DNA from: a virus
Strand: one strand, 5' to 3'
Length of the DNA: 45,601 bases
Virus record (IMG/VR): IMGVR_UViG_3300030202_001209
Span: 1 to 45,601 of that record
How positions within the stretch are numbered: position 1 is the stretch's first letter; each line of letters starts with the position of its first letter. Below, one piece after another: positions 18,094 to 25,644 of the stretch. The position numbers were made by a program, and so were the translations under genes. Below the pieces are notes generated by a model. It saw only the letters and a program-made list of their open reading frames with translations. It ran no database searches and was not told the DNA's origin.

Positions 18094-18359
18094 TGAAGAA
18101 GATACATAAAAATCCTAAGGGAGGTTTATCAGCTAAAGGTAGAGCACACTTTAATTCTAAAGGTGCTAATTTAAAACCTCCTGTTAAGAAAGGAACTAAT
18201 CCTAGACGAGTTTCATTTGCAGCACGTTTTGCTGGCATGAAAGGGCCGATGAAAAAGCCCAACGGAGAACCTACGAGAAAAGCTTTAGCCCTTAAAAAAT
18301 GGGGATTCGGTAGTGTAGAAGCTGCTCGTAATTTTGCAAATAAAAATAAAAAGAGTTAA
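18093..18359 (+). CDS. DUF6321 basic protein
   Basis: 88 residues. GGLSAKGRAHFNSKGANLKP, then a conserved block with RRVSFAARFAGMKGPM and ALKKWGF near the C-terminus matches the DUF6321 family, widespread in marine phages. Very Lys/Arg-rich with conserved aromatic residues. Possibly a DNA-associated virion or nucleoid protein; the role is not established. Confidence 0.75.
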   Translation: MKKIHKNPKGGLSAKGRAHFNSKGANLKPPVKKGTNPRRVSFAARFAGMKGPMKKPNGEPTRKALALKKWGFGSVEAARNFANKNKKS

Positions 18360-18361
18360 TA

Positions 18362-18808
18362 ATGATTAAATATCTTGCTTCAATACCAGTGGTGTTGTCT
18401 GTATTAGCAGCTACTTATGGAGCATTTAATTATACAAGTAAACTTACTGCACAAATTGATGCAAGCACTACTACTATTGCATTATTAGAAGTAGAAATAA
18501 AAAACTTAGAAAAACGTCTTTATGGCGATATAGATAACATACACACTATTTTTAATGATAAGACAGGCAGAAATTCTAACAACTATGCTTCAGCTAGAGA
18601 AGAACTTGTAAAAGAAATGGCAGACATGGCATCGTGGGTTGGTCGTATTGAGGGTATCGTTTCAGCATTACGTGATGCTTCTTATAAAATGGCGGCAGAT
18701 TCAGAACTAAGAGCATTAGAAGAACTTGTAAGAAATAATTCTGATTCTATAAGACAATACAAATATGACTTGGAGGAAGTAGAAAGAAAAGCGACCGGAG
18801 GATATTAA
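18362..18808 (+). CDS. membrane-anchored coiled-coil protein
   Basis: 148 residues. One N-terminal TM helix or signal anchor (YLASIPVVLSVLAATYGAF) is followed by a long coiled coil (TIALLEVEIKNLEKRLYGDI and later LRALEELVRNNSDSIRQYKY). Its stop overlaps the next ATG (TAATG). With the following genes it forms a run of small envelope proteins after the lysis cassette, which suggests spanin-like or superinfection roles, but no lipobox is seen. Function unknown. Confidence 0.58.
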   Translation: MIKYLASIPVVLSVLAATYGAFNYTSKLTAQIDASTTTIALLEVEIKNLEKRLYGDIDNIHTIFNDKTGRNSNNYASAREELVKEMADMASWVGRIEGIVSALRDASYKMAADSELRALEELVRNNSDSIRQYKYDLEEVERKATGGY

Positions 18809-19227
18809 TGAGGACTCTCTTTTTAGTATTGAGTTTTATACTTATTGTATCTGCTATTACTAGTGAAGCGCACGGTATTAATCAATATTTAGGTTCAAGT
18901 AATAGTAGTTGTGAAAGAGGGCGAATAGAACTATACACTGAATTGAGAGGTGAAGATGGAAAATATTCGTATCATGATGGCGATAATGATCCTAATAATA
19001 GTTATAATACCTACGATGATGATATTAATGGAACTATCGGGTTGCGTTTTTCGTGGCCTTTACAATCTACTTGTAATAATGATACAATAGATTTACTGAG
19101 AGAAAATGATAGATTAAGACAAGAATTAGAATTATTATCTGTTTGTGGTAAATATAAAGAGTTAGAATTAGGTGCGGAGTTTTCTACAGTAAGAGAAATG
19201 TGTAAAGGGGTAAATAAAATTCAATGA
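18808..19227 (+). CDS. small secreted protein with signal peptide
   Basis: 139 residues. N-terminal signal peptide (MRTLFLVLSFILIVSAITSEAHG, cleavage likely near SEA-HG). The mature part has an Asp/Asn/Tyr-rich segment (YSYHDGDNDPNNSYNTYDDD) that could bind calcium, then GLRFSWPLQSTCNNDTIDLL and a Leu/Glu helix. Four cysteines follow the signal. The IGLRFSWPL motif resembles the last strand of an outer-membrane barrel or a spanin-type protein. Overlaps the next gene by 4 nt. Candidate periplasmic partner of its membrane-anchored neighbours. Confidence 0.55.
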   Translation: MRTLFLVLSFILIVSAITSEAHGINQYLGSSNSSCERGRIELYTELRGEDGKYSYHDGDNDPNNSYNTYDDDINGTIGLRFSWPLQSTCNNDTIDLLRENDRLRQELELLSVCGKYKELELGAEFSTVREMCKGVNKIQ

Positions 19228-19625
19228 AAGTTAGTGATAGTACTTCAATAGCAATGCCAGTTAGAAACTTGCTCAGCATCGTAGCCGCAGTGGCTTTAGG
19301 TGTATGGGCTTATTTTGGCGTGGTATCAAGAATTACGACTATTGAAACATCATTAGTTTTAGCTGAAAAAGATTTAGAAAAAAATACTGAGTTTAGAATT
19401 AAATGGCCACGTGGTGAGATGGGTAGTTTACCAGCGGATAATGAACAGTATATGTTATTAGAATTCATGGCAGAGCAAGTTGAAAGTATGCAAGAAGAAA
19501 TGGAATCGATGATGTCTAATACTGTAAATATAAATTTTTTAAAAGACCAAGTATTAAAACTTCAACAAGATGTTGAATCATTAAAAGATAAAGTAAGGGA
19601 GAATAAAAATGGAACCGGTCATTAG
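19224..19625 (+). CDS. membrane-anchored coiled-coil protein
   Basis: 133 residues. Short cytoplasmic N-terminus, then a TM helix (NLLSIVAAVALGVWAYFGVV), then a periplasmic coiled coil (SLVLAEKDLEKNTEFRIKWP; QEEMESMMSNTVNINFLKDQ; VLKLQQDVESLKDKVRENKN). The TM-plus-coiled-coil shape fits an inner-membrane spanin or phage envelope protein; the gene at 18362-18808 has the same plan. It overlaps the downstream start by 17 nt. Confidence 0.58.
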   Translation: MKVSDSTSIAMPVRNLLSIVAAVALGVWAYFGVVSRITTIETSLVLAEKDLEKNTEFRIKWPRGEMGSLPADNEQYMLLEFMAEQVESMQEEMESMMSNTVNINFLKDQVLKLQQDVESLKDKVRENKNGTGH

Positions 19626-19848
19626 TGTAGTTTTTTCTCTGTGTATGTTTGTCAATGGCTCGTTAGATGGTCACATGATGACAGATGGTTTATCAAAATG
19701 TTTAAAAGCAAAAAGAGAAGCCGAACGTAATCTATCGCAGGGAAGAGAAAATGTTATTCGTTATGAGTGTGGACAAGTTAAAGCAGAGCTTAGACCTGAT
19801 TCAGAAGGTAATTTAAAAATCTATAAAATTCTTGAAGATAAATACTAA
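19609..19848 (+). CDS. small exported protein
   Basis: 79 residues. A short hydrophobic N-terminus (PVISVVFSLCMFVNGSL) is compatible with a signal peptide or anchor. The rest is polar with two Cys (SKCLKAKREAERNLSQ; YECGQVKAELRP). Similar in plan to the 83-residue protein at 44878-45129. Last + strand gene before the convergent helicase; no convincing terminator hairpin is visible in the 57 nt between the two stops. Confidence 0.5.
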   Translation: MEPVISVVFSLCMFVNGSLDGHMMTDGLSKCLKAKREAERNLSQGRENVIRYECGQVKAELRPDSEGNLKIYKILEDKY

Positions 19849-19905
19849 TGCTAGGAATAGCTTATTATTATACTAAACAAAGTAGGAACTATAAAAATTA
19901 TAGGC

Positions 19906-21375
19906 CTAAATCCATTCTTTCCAGTTATCGCCAGTTATTGAATTGGCTAAAGAAAGTTTGTTTTTTAAACTACTAAATATTTTTTCATCAATAGTTTTAG
20001 GAGTTACAAAGTCAATGTATGTTACATTATTTTTTTGACCAATTCTATGTGGTCTATCTTCTGATTGTAATCTAGCTTCTAAGTCGTATGTGTTAGCATA
20101 ATATATTACAGTTTTAGCTGCAGTTAAAGTTATGCCATAACCACCCATACGAGGATTAGCTATAATATATTTAAAAGTACCGTTTTGAAAATCATTGATA
20201 ATTTTTTGTCTATCTTCCGATTTAGTTTCTCCAAAATAAGTTGCTACTGGTATTTTAAAATGTTCTATTAATTTAGATTGTATTTCTTTTATAGACCTTT
20301 TGTAATTAGCCCATATTATTACTTGACCTTCGGTTTCTTCTAGTACTTGAACTAATTCGTTTAATCTAGGATTAACTCCAGGTATTGCTTCTTCAGTACC
20401 GTCATCGTGTTTAACAAATCCACATAAGACTTGATGAAGTCTTAACAATCTAGTTATAACTAAAGGAGCAGTTATAGATTTTTCTTTAGATAACTCAACA
20501 TATGCTTTCTTACGAAGTGTTTCGTATATTCTTTTTTGATCAGGGGAAAATTCTATTTCTCTTTTTTGGTATAATTTATCTGGTAAATCTAAACAATCAT
20601 CTTTCGTTACTCTAAACATATGTGCTTTAATAGATTGCTGAAGTTCATCTAAGTTTTGATAATCGACTACTTCGTGAAATGTTTTCATGTTAATAGTTCT
20701 TCTTCGTAACACGCAGTACCTATTTCTAAATCCATAGAAGCTACAGTTTAAAACATACTCTGATAAAAAACTCATTTGAGTATAAATATCAATAGGACTT
20801 TGTGTTATTGGAGTCCCTGTTAATACTCTCCTGAACTTAGATTGTTTTGATAATTTTAAAATATTTTTAGTTCTTCTCGCAGTTCTATGTTTAATAGTAC
20901 TTGACTCATCAACTACAACTAATGCTTTATGGACGTTAAGAAAGCGTTGAGTATAATTTAACCCTTTAGTTGTACTAAAAGCTTCTACATTAATAATAAA
21001 TATTTTTAACTTATGCGTATCTTCTTGTAAAAAATCTTTTAATCTTTTAACATTAGATTTAGTTTCAACTGGTTTCCAAAGTTCTATATGTGAATATTCT
21101 ATTACATCATTTGGCATATGAATTGGTATTTCTGATTGTTCCCAGTTTCTATATACACCTTTAGGTGCTATAATTACTGCCGAATTAATTGAACCTTTTC
21201 TATATAGATAAGCTATATTATCTACTATTACTTTAGATTTACCAGTACCTTGTTCCATAAACAAAGCGTAATATTCTTTATCCCTACTAATATTAAAAGC
21301 ATCAAGTTGATGTTTAAACGGTTCAGTTTTAAATTTAAAGTCCTTAACTTTATCGTCACTAAATATGATTTTCAT
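19906..21375 (-). CDS. SNF2/DEAD-type superfamily 2 DNA helicase
   Basis: 489 residues, the only convincing minus-strand gene. Helicase motifs are in order: PFKHQLDAF (Q-motif region), Walker A EQGTGKSK at 41-48, DESS at 156-159, TGTP at 186-189, then NPRMGGYGITLTAAKTVIYY and RLQSEDRPHRIGQKNNVTYI (motifs V and VI of SNF2-type ATPases). It lacks an accessory nuclease domain. It may act in replication fork processing or as the phage's replicative translocase, since no DnaB-like helicase is visible here. Start ATG is preceded on its strand by AAAGAAAG. The promoter would lie in the 77-nt AT-rich divergent gap at 21376-21452. Confidence 0.9.
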   Translation of the reverse strand: MKIIFSDDKVKDFKFKTEPFKHQLDAFNISRDKEYYALFMEQGTGKSKVIVDNIAYLYRKGSINSAVIIAPKGVYRNWEQSEIPIHMPNDVIEYSHIELWKPVETKSNVKRLKDFLQEDTHKLKIFIINVEAFSTTKGLNYTQRFLNVHKALVVVDESSTIKHRTARRTKNILKLSKQSKFRRVLTGTPITQSPIDIYTQMSFLSEYVLNCSFYGFRNRYCVLRRRTINMKTFHEVVDYQNLDELQQSIKAHMFRVTKDDCLDLPDKLYQKREIEFSPDQKRIYETLRKKAYVELSKEKSITAPLVITRLLRLHQVLCGFVKHDDGTEEAIPGVNPRLNELVQVLEETEGQVIIWANYKRSIKEIQSKLIEHFKIPVATYFGETKSEDRQKIINDFQNGTFKYIIANPRMGGYGITLTAAKTVIYYANTYDLEARLQSEDRPHRIGQKNNVTYIDFVTPKTIDEKIFSSLKNKLSLANSITGDNWKEWI

Positions 21376-21452
21376 TTTTTACTTTCTTTAAAAATATATT
21401 TATATATAAAAGATAATTATTATAAAGTAAAATTTTAATAGAAAGGAAAGAA

Positions 21453-21794
21453 ATGAAAAAAGGTAAAGTATATGTTGTTCAAGAGAATCCTAAGTTTAGT
21501 GTTCTTACTGCTGGGCAATATGGAGAATTAAGTGTTCTACTTCCTTTTGGCTCTCAAGTCGTTTTAAGCGTAGCACCTACATTACATGTGATTAGAAAAA
21601 AGTTAAAAGATTTTTCTGACGATGATTATCTCGTTGCTATCGGCGACCCTACTGCAATAGCTATTGCATGTATGGTAGGCGCAGAAGTAAATAGAGGTGT
21701 AGTTAACATGCTTAAATGGGATAAGCGAGAAAAGATGTATTACCCAGTAACAATTGATATGTTAGGGCGAAAGGAGAAAGAGAAAAATGGCTGA
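21453..21794 (+). CDS. hypothetical early protein, first gene of replication operon
   Basis: 113 residues, first gene of the rightward replication cluster, with RBS GAAAGGAAAG. Sequence KGKVYVVQENPKFSVLTAGQ and later VAIGDPTAIAIACMVGAEVN then KWDKREKMYYPVTIDML. No domain is recognised. In the upstream gap a TATTAT (21418-21423) could serve as -10. The gene overlaps the next by 8 nt, so it is probably co-translated with the replication proteins. Confidence 0.6.
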   Translation: MKKGKVYVVQENPKFSVLTAGQYGELSVLLPFGSQVVLSVAPTLHVIRKKLKDFSDDDYLVAIGDPTAIAIACMVGAEVNRGVVNMLKWDKREKMYYPVTIDMLGRKEKEKNG

Positions 21795-22368
21795 TGTAGA
21801 TATTTTTCAATCACTAGAAGAAGATGCGAAAAGTCAGAAGGAAATTCCTAATGACGAAAAGTTTAAACAACTCAATACTCTTGCGAAACGTTTTATTGAT
21901 ACTAAAGACGATATTTATGTAGCAGAAGAAAACGTAAGTAAGTTAAAAGAGAGTTTAAAACAGATCAAGGAGAATGACCTCCCTGATATGATGAGTTCTT
22001 TAAATATGGATCAGTTTAAATTGACAGATGGTACAGTTATCTCAGTAAAAGATGACGTATTTGCTTCAATTAAATCTGATAAGAATGTCGAAGCATTACA
22101 GTGGCTAGACGATAACGGATTAGGAGATATTATTAAACATAAAATCTCTGTATCTTTTAATCGTGGAGAACATGAAGATGCTGAGAAGTTTAAAGATATG
22201 TTCGATAAATCATTTAAACAAGAGTTAGATGAGAAGTCAACAGTCCATCCTCAGACATTAAAAGCAACAGTTAAAGAAATGGTCCATAGTGGCCAAACTT
22301 TACCTGATAATCTTTTTAATGTATATGAGGCTAAGATTGCTAACGTAAAAATACCGAAAGGAGAATAA
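21787..22368 (+). CDS. hypothetical replication-associated protein (DUF7173-like)
   Basis: 193 residues. An internal coiled coil (FIDTKDDIYVAEENVSKLKE) precedes LPDMMSSLNMDQFKLTDGTV, then HPQTLKATVKEMVHSGQTLP near the C-terminus. This block order is conserved immediately upstream of the SSB-like gene in many phages, and I associate it with DUF7173. It ends 1 nt before the SSB-like gene. A role with single-stranded DNA or replication proteins is inferred only from this linkage. Confidence 0.6.
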   Translation: MADVDIFQSLEEDAKSQKEIPNDEKFKQLNTLAKRFIDTKDDIYVAEENVSKLKESLKQIKENDLPDMMSSLNMDQFKLTDGTVISVKDDVFASIKSDKNVEALQWLDDNGLGDIIKHKISVSFNRGEHEDAEKFKDMFDKSFKQELDEKSTVHPQTLKATVKEMVHSGQTLPDNLFNVYEAKIANVKIPKGE

Positions 22369-22369
22369 A

Positions 22370-23128
22370 ATGGCTGATACGCAAGTAGCGAAGAAAGCAA
22401 ACTCAGCACTGAGTATTCCTGCAGAGGATTTACTCGCTGACGTTGGAAGAGGACTTGAAAAAGTTTCTTCTGACGATATGACGATACCGAGGTTAGCTAT
22501 CATACAAAGTGGTAGTCCTCAACGAAAAAAGAAAGACGATAAATATATAGACGAAGCAGATGAGGGAATGGTATTCAATACAGTTTCTAATGCTCTATAT
22601 AAAGATACTTTCTATGTAGTACCATGCGAATTTGAGAAATTATTTATCGAATGGGTACCACGAGAAAGTGGAGGTGGTTTAGTGACGATGTACAACACCT
22701 CTAATAAACCGCAGGCAAAAAAAGAAGAAAATGGCAGACGTTTTTTACTAGAAAATGGTAATCAATTAGTCGATACTGCTCAACATTACGTTATGGTAAT
22801 AGGCAAAGATGGTTCATATGAGCCAGCAGTAATGTCAATGTCATCTTCTTTATTAACAGTGTCTCGTAATTGGGTAACTAGAATGAAGTTACAACGAGAA
22901 AATGTTAATGGAAAGTTAATCGAGCCACCTACTTTTTATTACAAGTGGCCAGTAACTACTATTGAGAAAACAAACTCAGACGGCTCGTGGTTTATTTATA
23001 AAATAGGAAACCCCGAACCAATAGGAGATGCTGATTTATATCAAGCAGCTAAAAGTTTATCCGATTCTGTAAGAAAAGGAACAGCTACTGCTGACGTAAA
23101 TACTGATAACGATAATATACAATTTTAA
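22370..23128 (+). CDS. probable single-stranded DNA-binding protein
   Basis: 252 residues. A central beta-rich region contains conserved aromatics (TFYVVPCEFEKLFIEWVPRE; TFYYKWPVTT; GSWFIYKIG). The end is acidic and finishes with Phe (DVNTDNDNIQF), like the protein-interaction tails of bacterial SSB and T7 gp2.5. It lies between a DUF7173-like gene and the primase, the normal place for an SSB in such phages. I do not see a classical OB-fold signature, so the call rests on the tail and context. Confidence 0.55.
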   Translation: MADTQVAKKANSALSIPAEDLLADVGRGLEKVSSDDMTIPRLAIIQSGSPQRKKKDDKYIDEADEGMVFNTVSNALYKDTFYVVPCEFEKLFIEWVPRESGGGLVTMYNTSNKPQAKKEENGRRFLLENGNQLVDTAQHYVMVIGKDGSYEPAVMSMSSSLLTVSRNWVTRMKLQRENVNGKLIEPPTFYYKWPVTTIEKTNSDGSWFIYKIGNPEPIGDADLYQAAKSLSDSVRKGTATADVNTDNDNIQF

Positions 23129-24628
23129 ATGTTATCTCAAGAGTTCTTTGACTTATTCAGAGGTCTTGAGCGTGCTCATGGCCGTTACGATTTAGCGACA
23201 GAAAATCAAGACGGCCAAAAGCAAGGAGGAACTGCACGTACAGTTCAAGAAACACTTACATTACACGAATGGGATTTACACTTAAAAGGTGAACGAGGTC
23301 TCGGAGTTATACCGATTCGTGATGATAATAAAGTTTATTGGGGAGCAATAGACATTGACGTATATAATTTAGACTTAGAAGAATTTAGCAAGAGCCTAGG
23401 CTCATCACCAATTATACCATGTAGGACTAAAAGTGGAGGATTACACTTATATGTTTTTTTTAAAGAATCAATATTAGCTAAAAGTGTAGTTCCTAAATTA
23501 AGGGAAATAGCTACATTATTAGGACACGCTAGTGCAGAGATATTTCCTAAACAAATTAAAATAATATCTGAAAGAGGAGATGTTGGTAACTGGATAAACA
23601 TGCCATATTTTGGTGGAGAATATTCTACACGATATGCTTTTTATAATGGCAAAAGATTAAGTTTAGAAGAATTTATAAGTACGGCAAAAGAGAAAAGATT
23701 AAATAATGTTAACGAAATTAAAATACCTAACTTTAAAAAAGAAAATAGTGAGTTACTACCTGATGGTCCTCCATGCTTACAGTATTTAGTTAAAACAGGA
23801 ATACCAGCAGGTTCAAGAAATAATGCATTATATAATTTAGGAGTATATGCTAAAAAAGCTTATGCAAATGATTGGGAAGAAAAAGTAGAAGATTATAATT
23901 TAGACTTTTTAAATCCTCCATTAAAATCAAGAGAAGTACAGACTGTTATAAGTTCTTTAAATAAAAGGTCTTACAATTATATGTGTAGCGAACCACCTAT
24001 TCAACCTTTCTGTAATAGGTCGCTATGCGTATCTTGTAAGTTTGGAATATCTGAGAATGGAACTATGCCTAGAATAACAGGGATAACTAAAATAGTCACA
24101 GATCCTCCTACTTATTTTTTAACTGTTGACGATTTAAGAATTGGTCCATTAGAATCAATAGATATTCTTAATCAAAAAAACTTTCAACGTGTGGTATTTG
24201 AGCATATAGATAAAGCTATTCCTTTAGTTTCTCCTCATTTATGGATTGAAATGATGAACGATTTAATTGCTAAAGTAGAGATAGTTGAAGCAACTGCTGA
24301 TTCTTCTAATAAAGGTAGACTATGGGAGTTATGCGAAAGATTTTGTACTGGATCAAGTTCGTCAGATGCTATGGAAGATATATTAAGAGGTCAAGCTGTT
24401 ACAATAAATAATAAAACTGTATTTAGAATTAACGATTTTATGGAGTTTCTTGAGAAACATCGATTTAAAGAATTTAAATTGCATGAAGTTACTGCACATT
24501 TAAAAGAACGAGGAGCCAAACATGAAGCTAAAAAAGTAAAAGGTAAGCATGTTAATATATGGATTATTCCAGAGTTCGAAAAACAACAAGAAGATTTTAC
24601 GGAGCCAAACATTGAGGAGGTATTTTAA
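23129..24628 (+). CDS. archaeo-eukaryotic-type DNA primase (AEP/PrimPol)
   Basis: 499 residues. The AEP catalytic signature is visible: GAIDIDVYN (Asp75, Asp77) and CRTKSGGLHLYVF (His106), with the third acidic residue probably further on. A PriCT-like helical segment (GSRNNALYNLGVYAKKAYAN) follows, then a Cys cluster (MCSEPPIQPFCNRSLCVSCK) that may bind zinc, and a C-terminal winged-helix-like region. No helicase domain is fused. It would make primers, or act as a PrimPol, for the PolA encoded 8 kb downstream. The ATG directly follows the SSB-like stop. Confidence 0.82.
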   Translation: MLSQEFFDLFRGLERAHGRYDLATENQDGQKQGGTARTVQETLTLHEWDLHLKGERGLGVIPIRDDNKVYWGAIDIDVYNLDLEEFSKSLGSSPIIPCRTKSGGLHLYVFFKESILAKSVVPKLREIATLLGHASAEIFPKQIKIISERGDVGNWINMPYFGGEYSTRYAFYNGKRLSLEEFISTAKEKRLNNVNEIKIPNFKKENSELLPDGPPCLQYLVKTGIPAGSRNNALYNLGVYAKKAYANDWEEKVEDYNLDFLNPPLKSREVQTVISSLNKRSYNYMCSEPPIQPFCNRSLCVSCKFGISENGTMPRITGITKIVTDPPTYFLTVDDLRIGPLESIDILNQKNFQRVVFEHIDKAIPLVSPHLWIEMMNDLIAKVEIVEATADSSNKGRLWELCERFCTGSSSSDAMEDILRGQAVTINNKTVFRINDFMEFLEKHRFKEFKLHEVTAHLKERGAKHEAKKVKGKHVNIWIIPEFEKQQEDFTEPNIEEVF

Positions 24629-24786
24629 TGACTGAAAGAAAAGATGTAGTAGTGAAAGTCAAAGGAATTTCACTATTTGGAGAAAATAAATCTAAACAAA
24701 AGGATAAAGATGGTGAGCACGTTAACACAAGCGATGATAAGAAAGACAGTACCGAGAAAAAAGAGCCTACACCTGGGAAAACATAA
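24628..24786 (+). CDS. 52-residue charged protein
   Basis: ATG overlaps the primase stop (TAATG) and is preceded by a strong GAGGAGG RBS 8 nt upstream. It reads MTERKDVVVKVKGISLFGEN followed by a highly charged, disordered tail ending TPGKT. The last 77 nt overlap, in another frame, a second small gene (24710-24859). Function unknown; codon choice and RBS support translation. Confidence 0.58.
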   Translation: MTERKDVVVKVKGISLFGENKSKQKDKDGEHVNTSDDKKDSTEKKEPTPGKT

Positions 24787-24859
24787 TCCTGTCTATACAA
24801 AACATAGAAAAGAAAAAGGACAATTTAAAAGAAAGAAAAATCATTGGAGCCAATTATGA
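24710..24859 (+). CDS. 49-residue basic protein, overlapping gene
   Basis: ATG at 24710 follows AAAAGGAT with about 6-nt spacing. Product starts MVSTLTQAMIRKTVPRKKSL and ends with HRKEKGQFKRKKNHW then SQL. It overlaps the 52-residue gene upstream and the DnaQ start downstream (ATGA). The Lys/Arg/His-rich C-terminal half is unusual for a random frame and resembles small basic phage proteins. A TTG start at 24677 is possible but lacks a good RBS. Moderately supported. Confidence 0.45.
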   Translation: MVSTLTQAMIRKTVPRKKSLHLGKHNPVYTKHRKEKGQFKRKKNHWSQL

Positions 24860-25644
24860 AATATTTATTTTTTGATGTAGAAACGACTGGATTATGGAGG
24901 AGAGATTTAGAAGCAACTGATCCTAAACAACCTAAAATAGTTCAAATTGCTGCTCAATTAACTGACGAAAGTGAGAAAGTTCATGCACAATTAGCTTGTA
25001 TAGTACAACCAGATAAGTGGACTATACCTAAAGAAGCTTCAGACATTCATAAAATAACTGATAATATAGCTTTGCAACATGGCGTTCCTCTGGTAAATGT
25101 ATTAGCTATGTTTAATTCTTTAGCAGCACAAGCTGACGTATTAGTTGCTCACAACACATCATTTGATTTACAGATGATACTAAGAGAGTTTAATGCGATA
25201 GGAAAAAGTTTTAGAATTCCAAAAGAACAGCATTGTACGATGATGACTGCTAAAGATATTTTAAAATTAGAAAGTGATTTTGATGACTATAAGTTTCCTA
25301 AGTTAGAAGAAACATATAAACATTTTCTAGGATCAGGAGGTTATCATAATTGGCATGATGCTTTAACTGATATAATAATATGTCGAATAATTTACTTCCA
25401 CATGAAAGCGAAAGGAATAAAAATGGAAAAACCACGTGCAATGCCTAAAGCATTAATTAAAAATCTTGACGAAAAAATATACAAAGAGTTTTTAAATATT
25501 ATAGAATCTATCAATGAAGATAATTTAAATGACTGGGAAAAAGGTTTTTTAAATGATCAAAAAGAAAGACACGAAAAATATAAAGAAAAAATACTTATGA
25601 GTGATAAACAAATGAATATTTTAAGAAAGATGAAAGACAAATGA
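24856..25644 (+). CDS. DnaQ-like 3'-5' exonuclease (DEDDh)
   Basis: 262 residues from ATG 24856 (a TTG at 24844 would add four residues but is less likely; the ATG directly precedes the conserved strand). ExoI FFDVETTG (Asp7, Glu9), ExoII HNTSFDLQ (Asp104) and ExoIII HDALTD (His167, Asp172) form a complete DEDDh set. It is a proofreading- or repair-type exonuclease or RNase T-like enzyme. The polymerase downstream has its own exonuclease domain, so this one may process ends or degrade host DNA or RNA. Overlaps the next gene by 4 nt. Confidence 0.85.
   Translation: MKYLFFDVETTGLWRRDLEATDPKQPKIVQIAAQLTDESEKVHAQLACIVQPDKWTIPKEASDIHKITDNIALQHGVPLVNVLAMFNSLAAQADVLVAHNTSFDLQMILREFNAIGKSFRIPKEQHCTMMTAKDILKLESDFDDYKFPKLEETYKHFLGSGGYHNWHDALTDIIICRIIYFHMKAKGIKMEKPRAMPKALIKNLDEKIYKEFLNIIESINEDNLNDWEKGFLNDQKERHEKYKEKILMSDKQMNILRKMKDK

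Noticed and set aside
19848-19976. A 42-residue + strand open frame after the last small exported gene
   Set aside because: It starts in a TAATG overlap but most of it is antisense to the helicase C-terminus and its sequence looks like a frame shadow.
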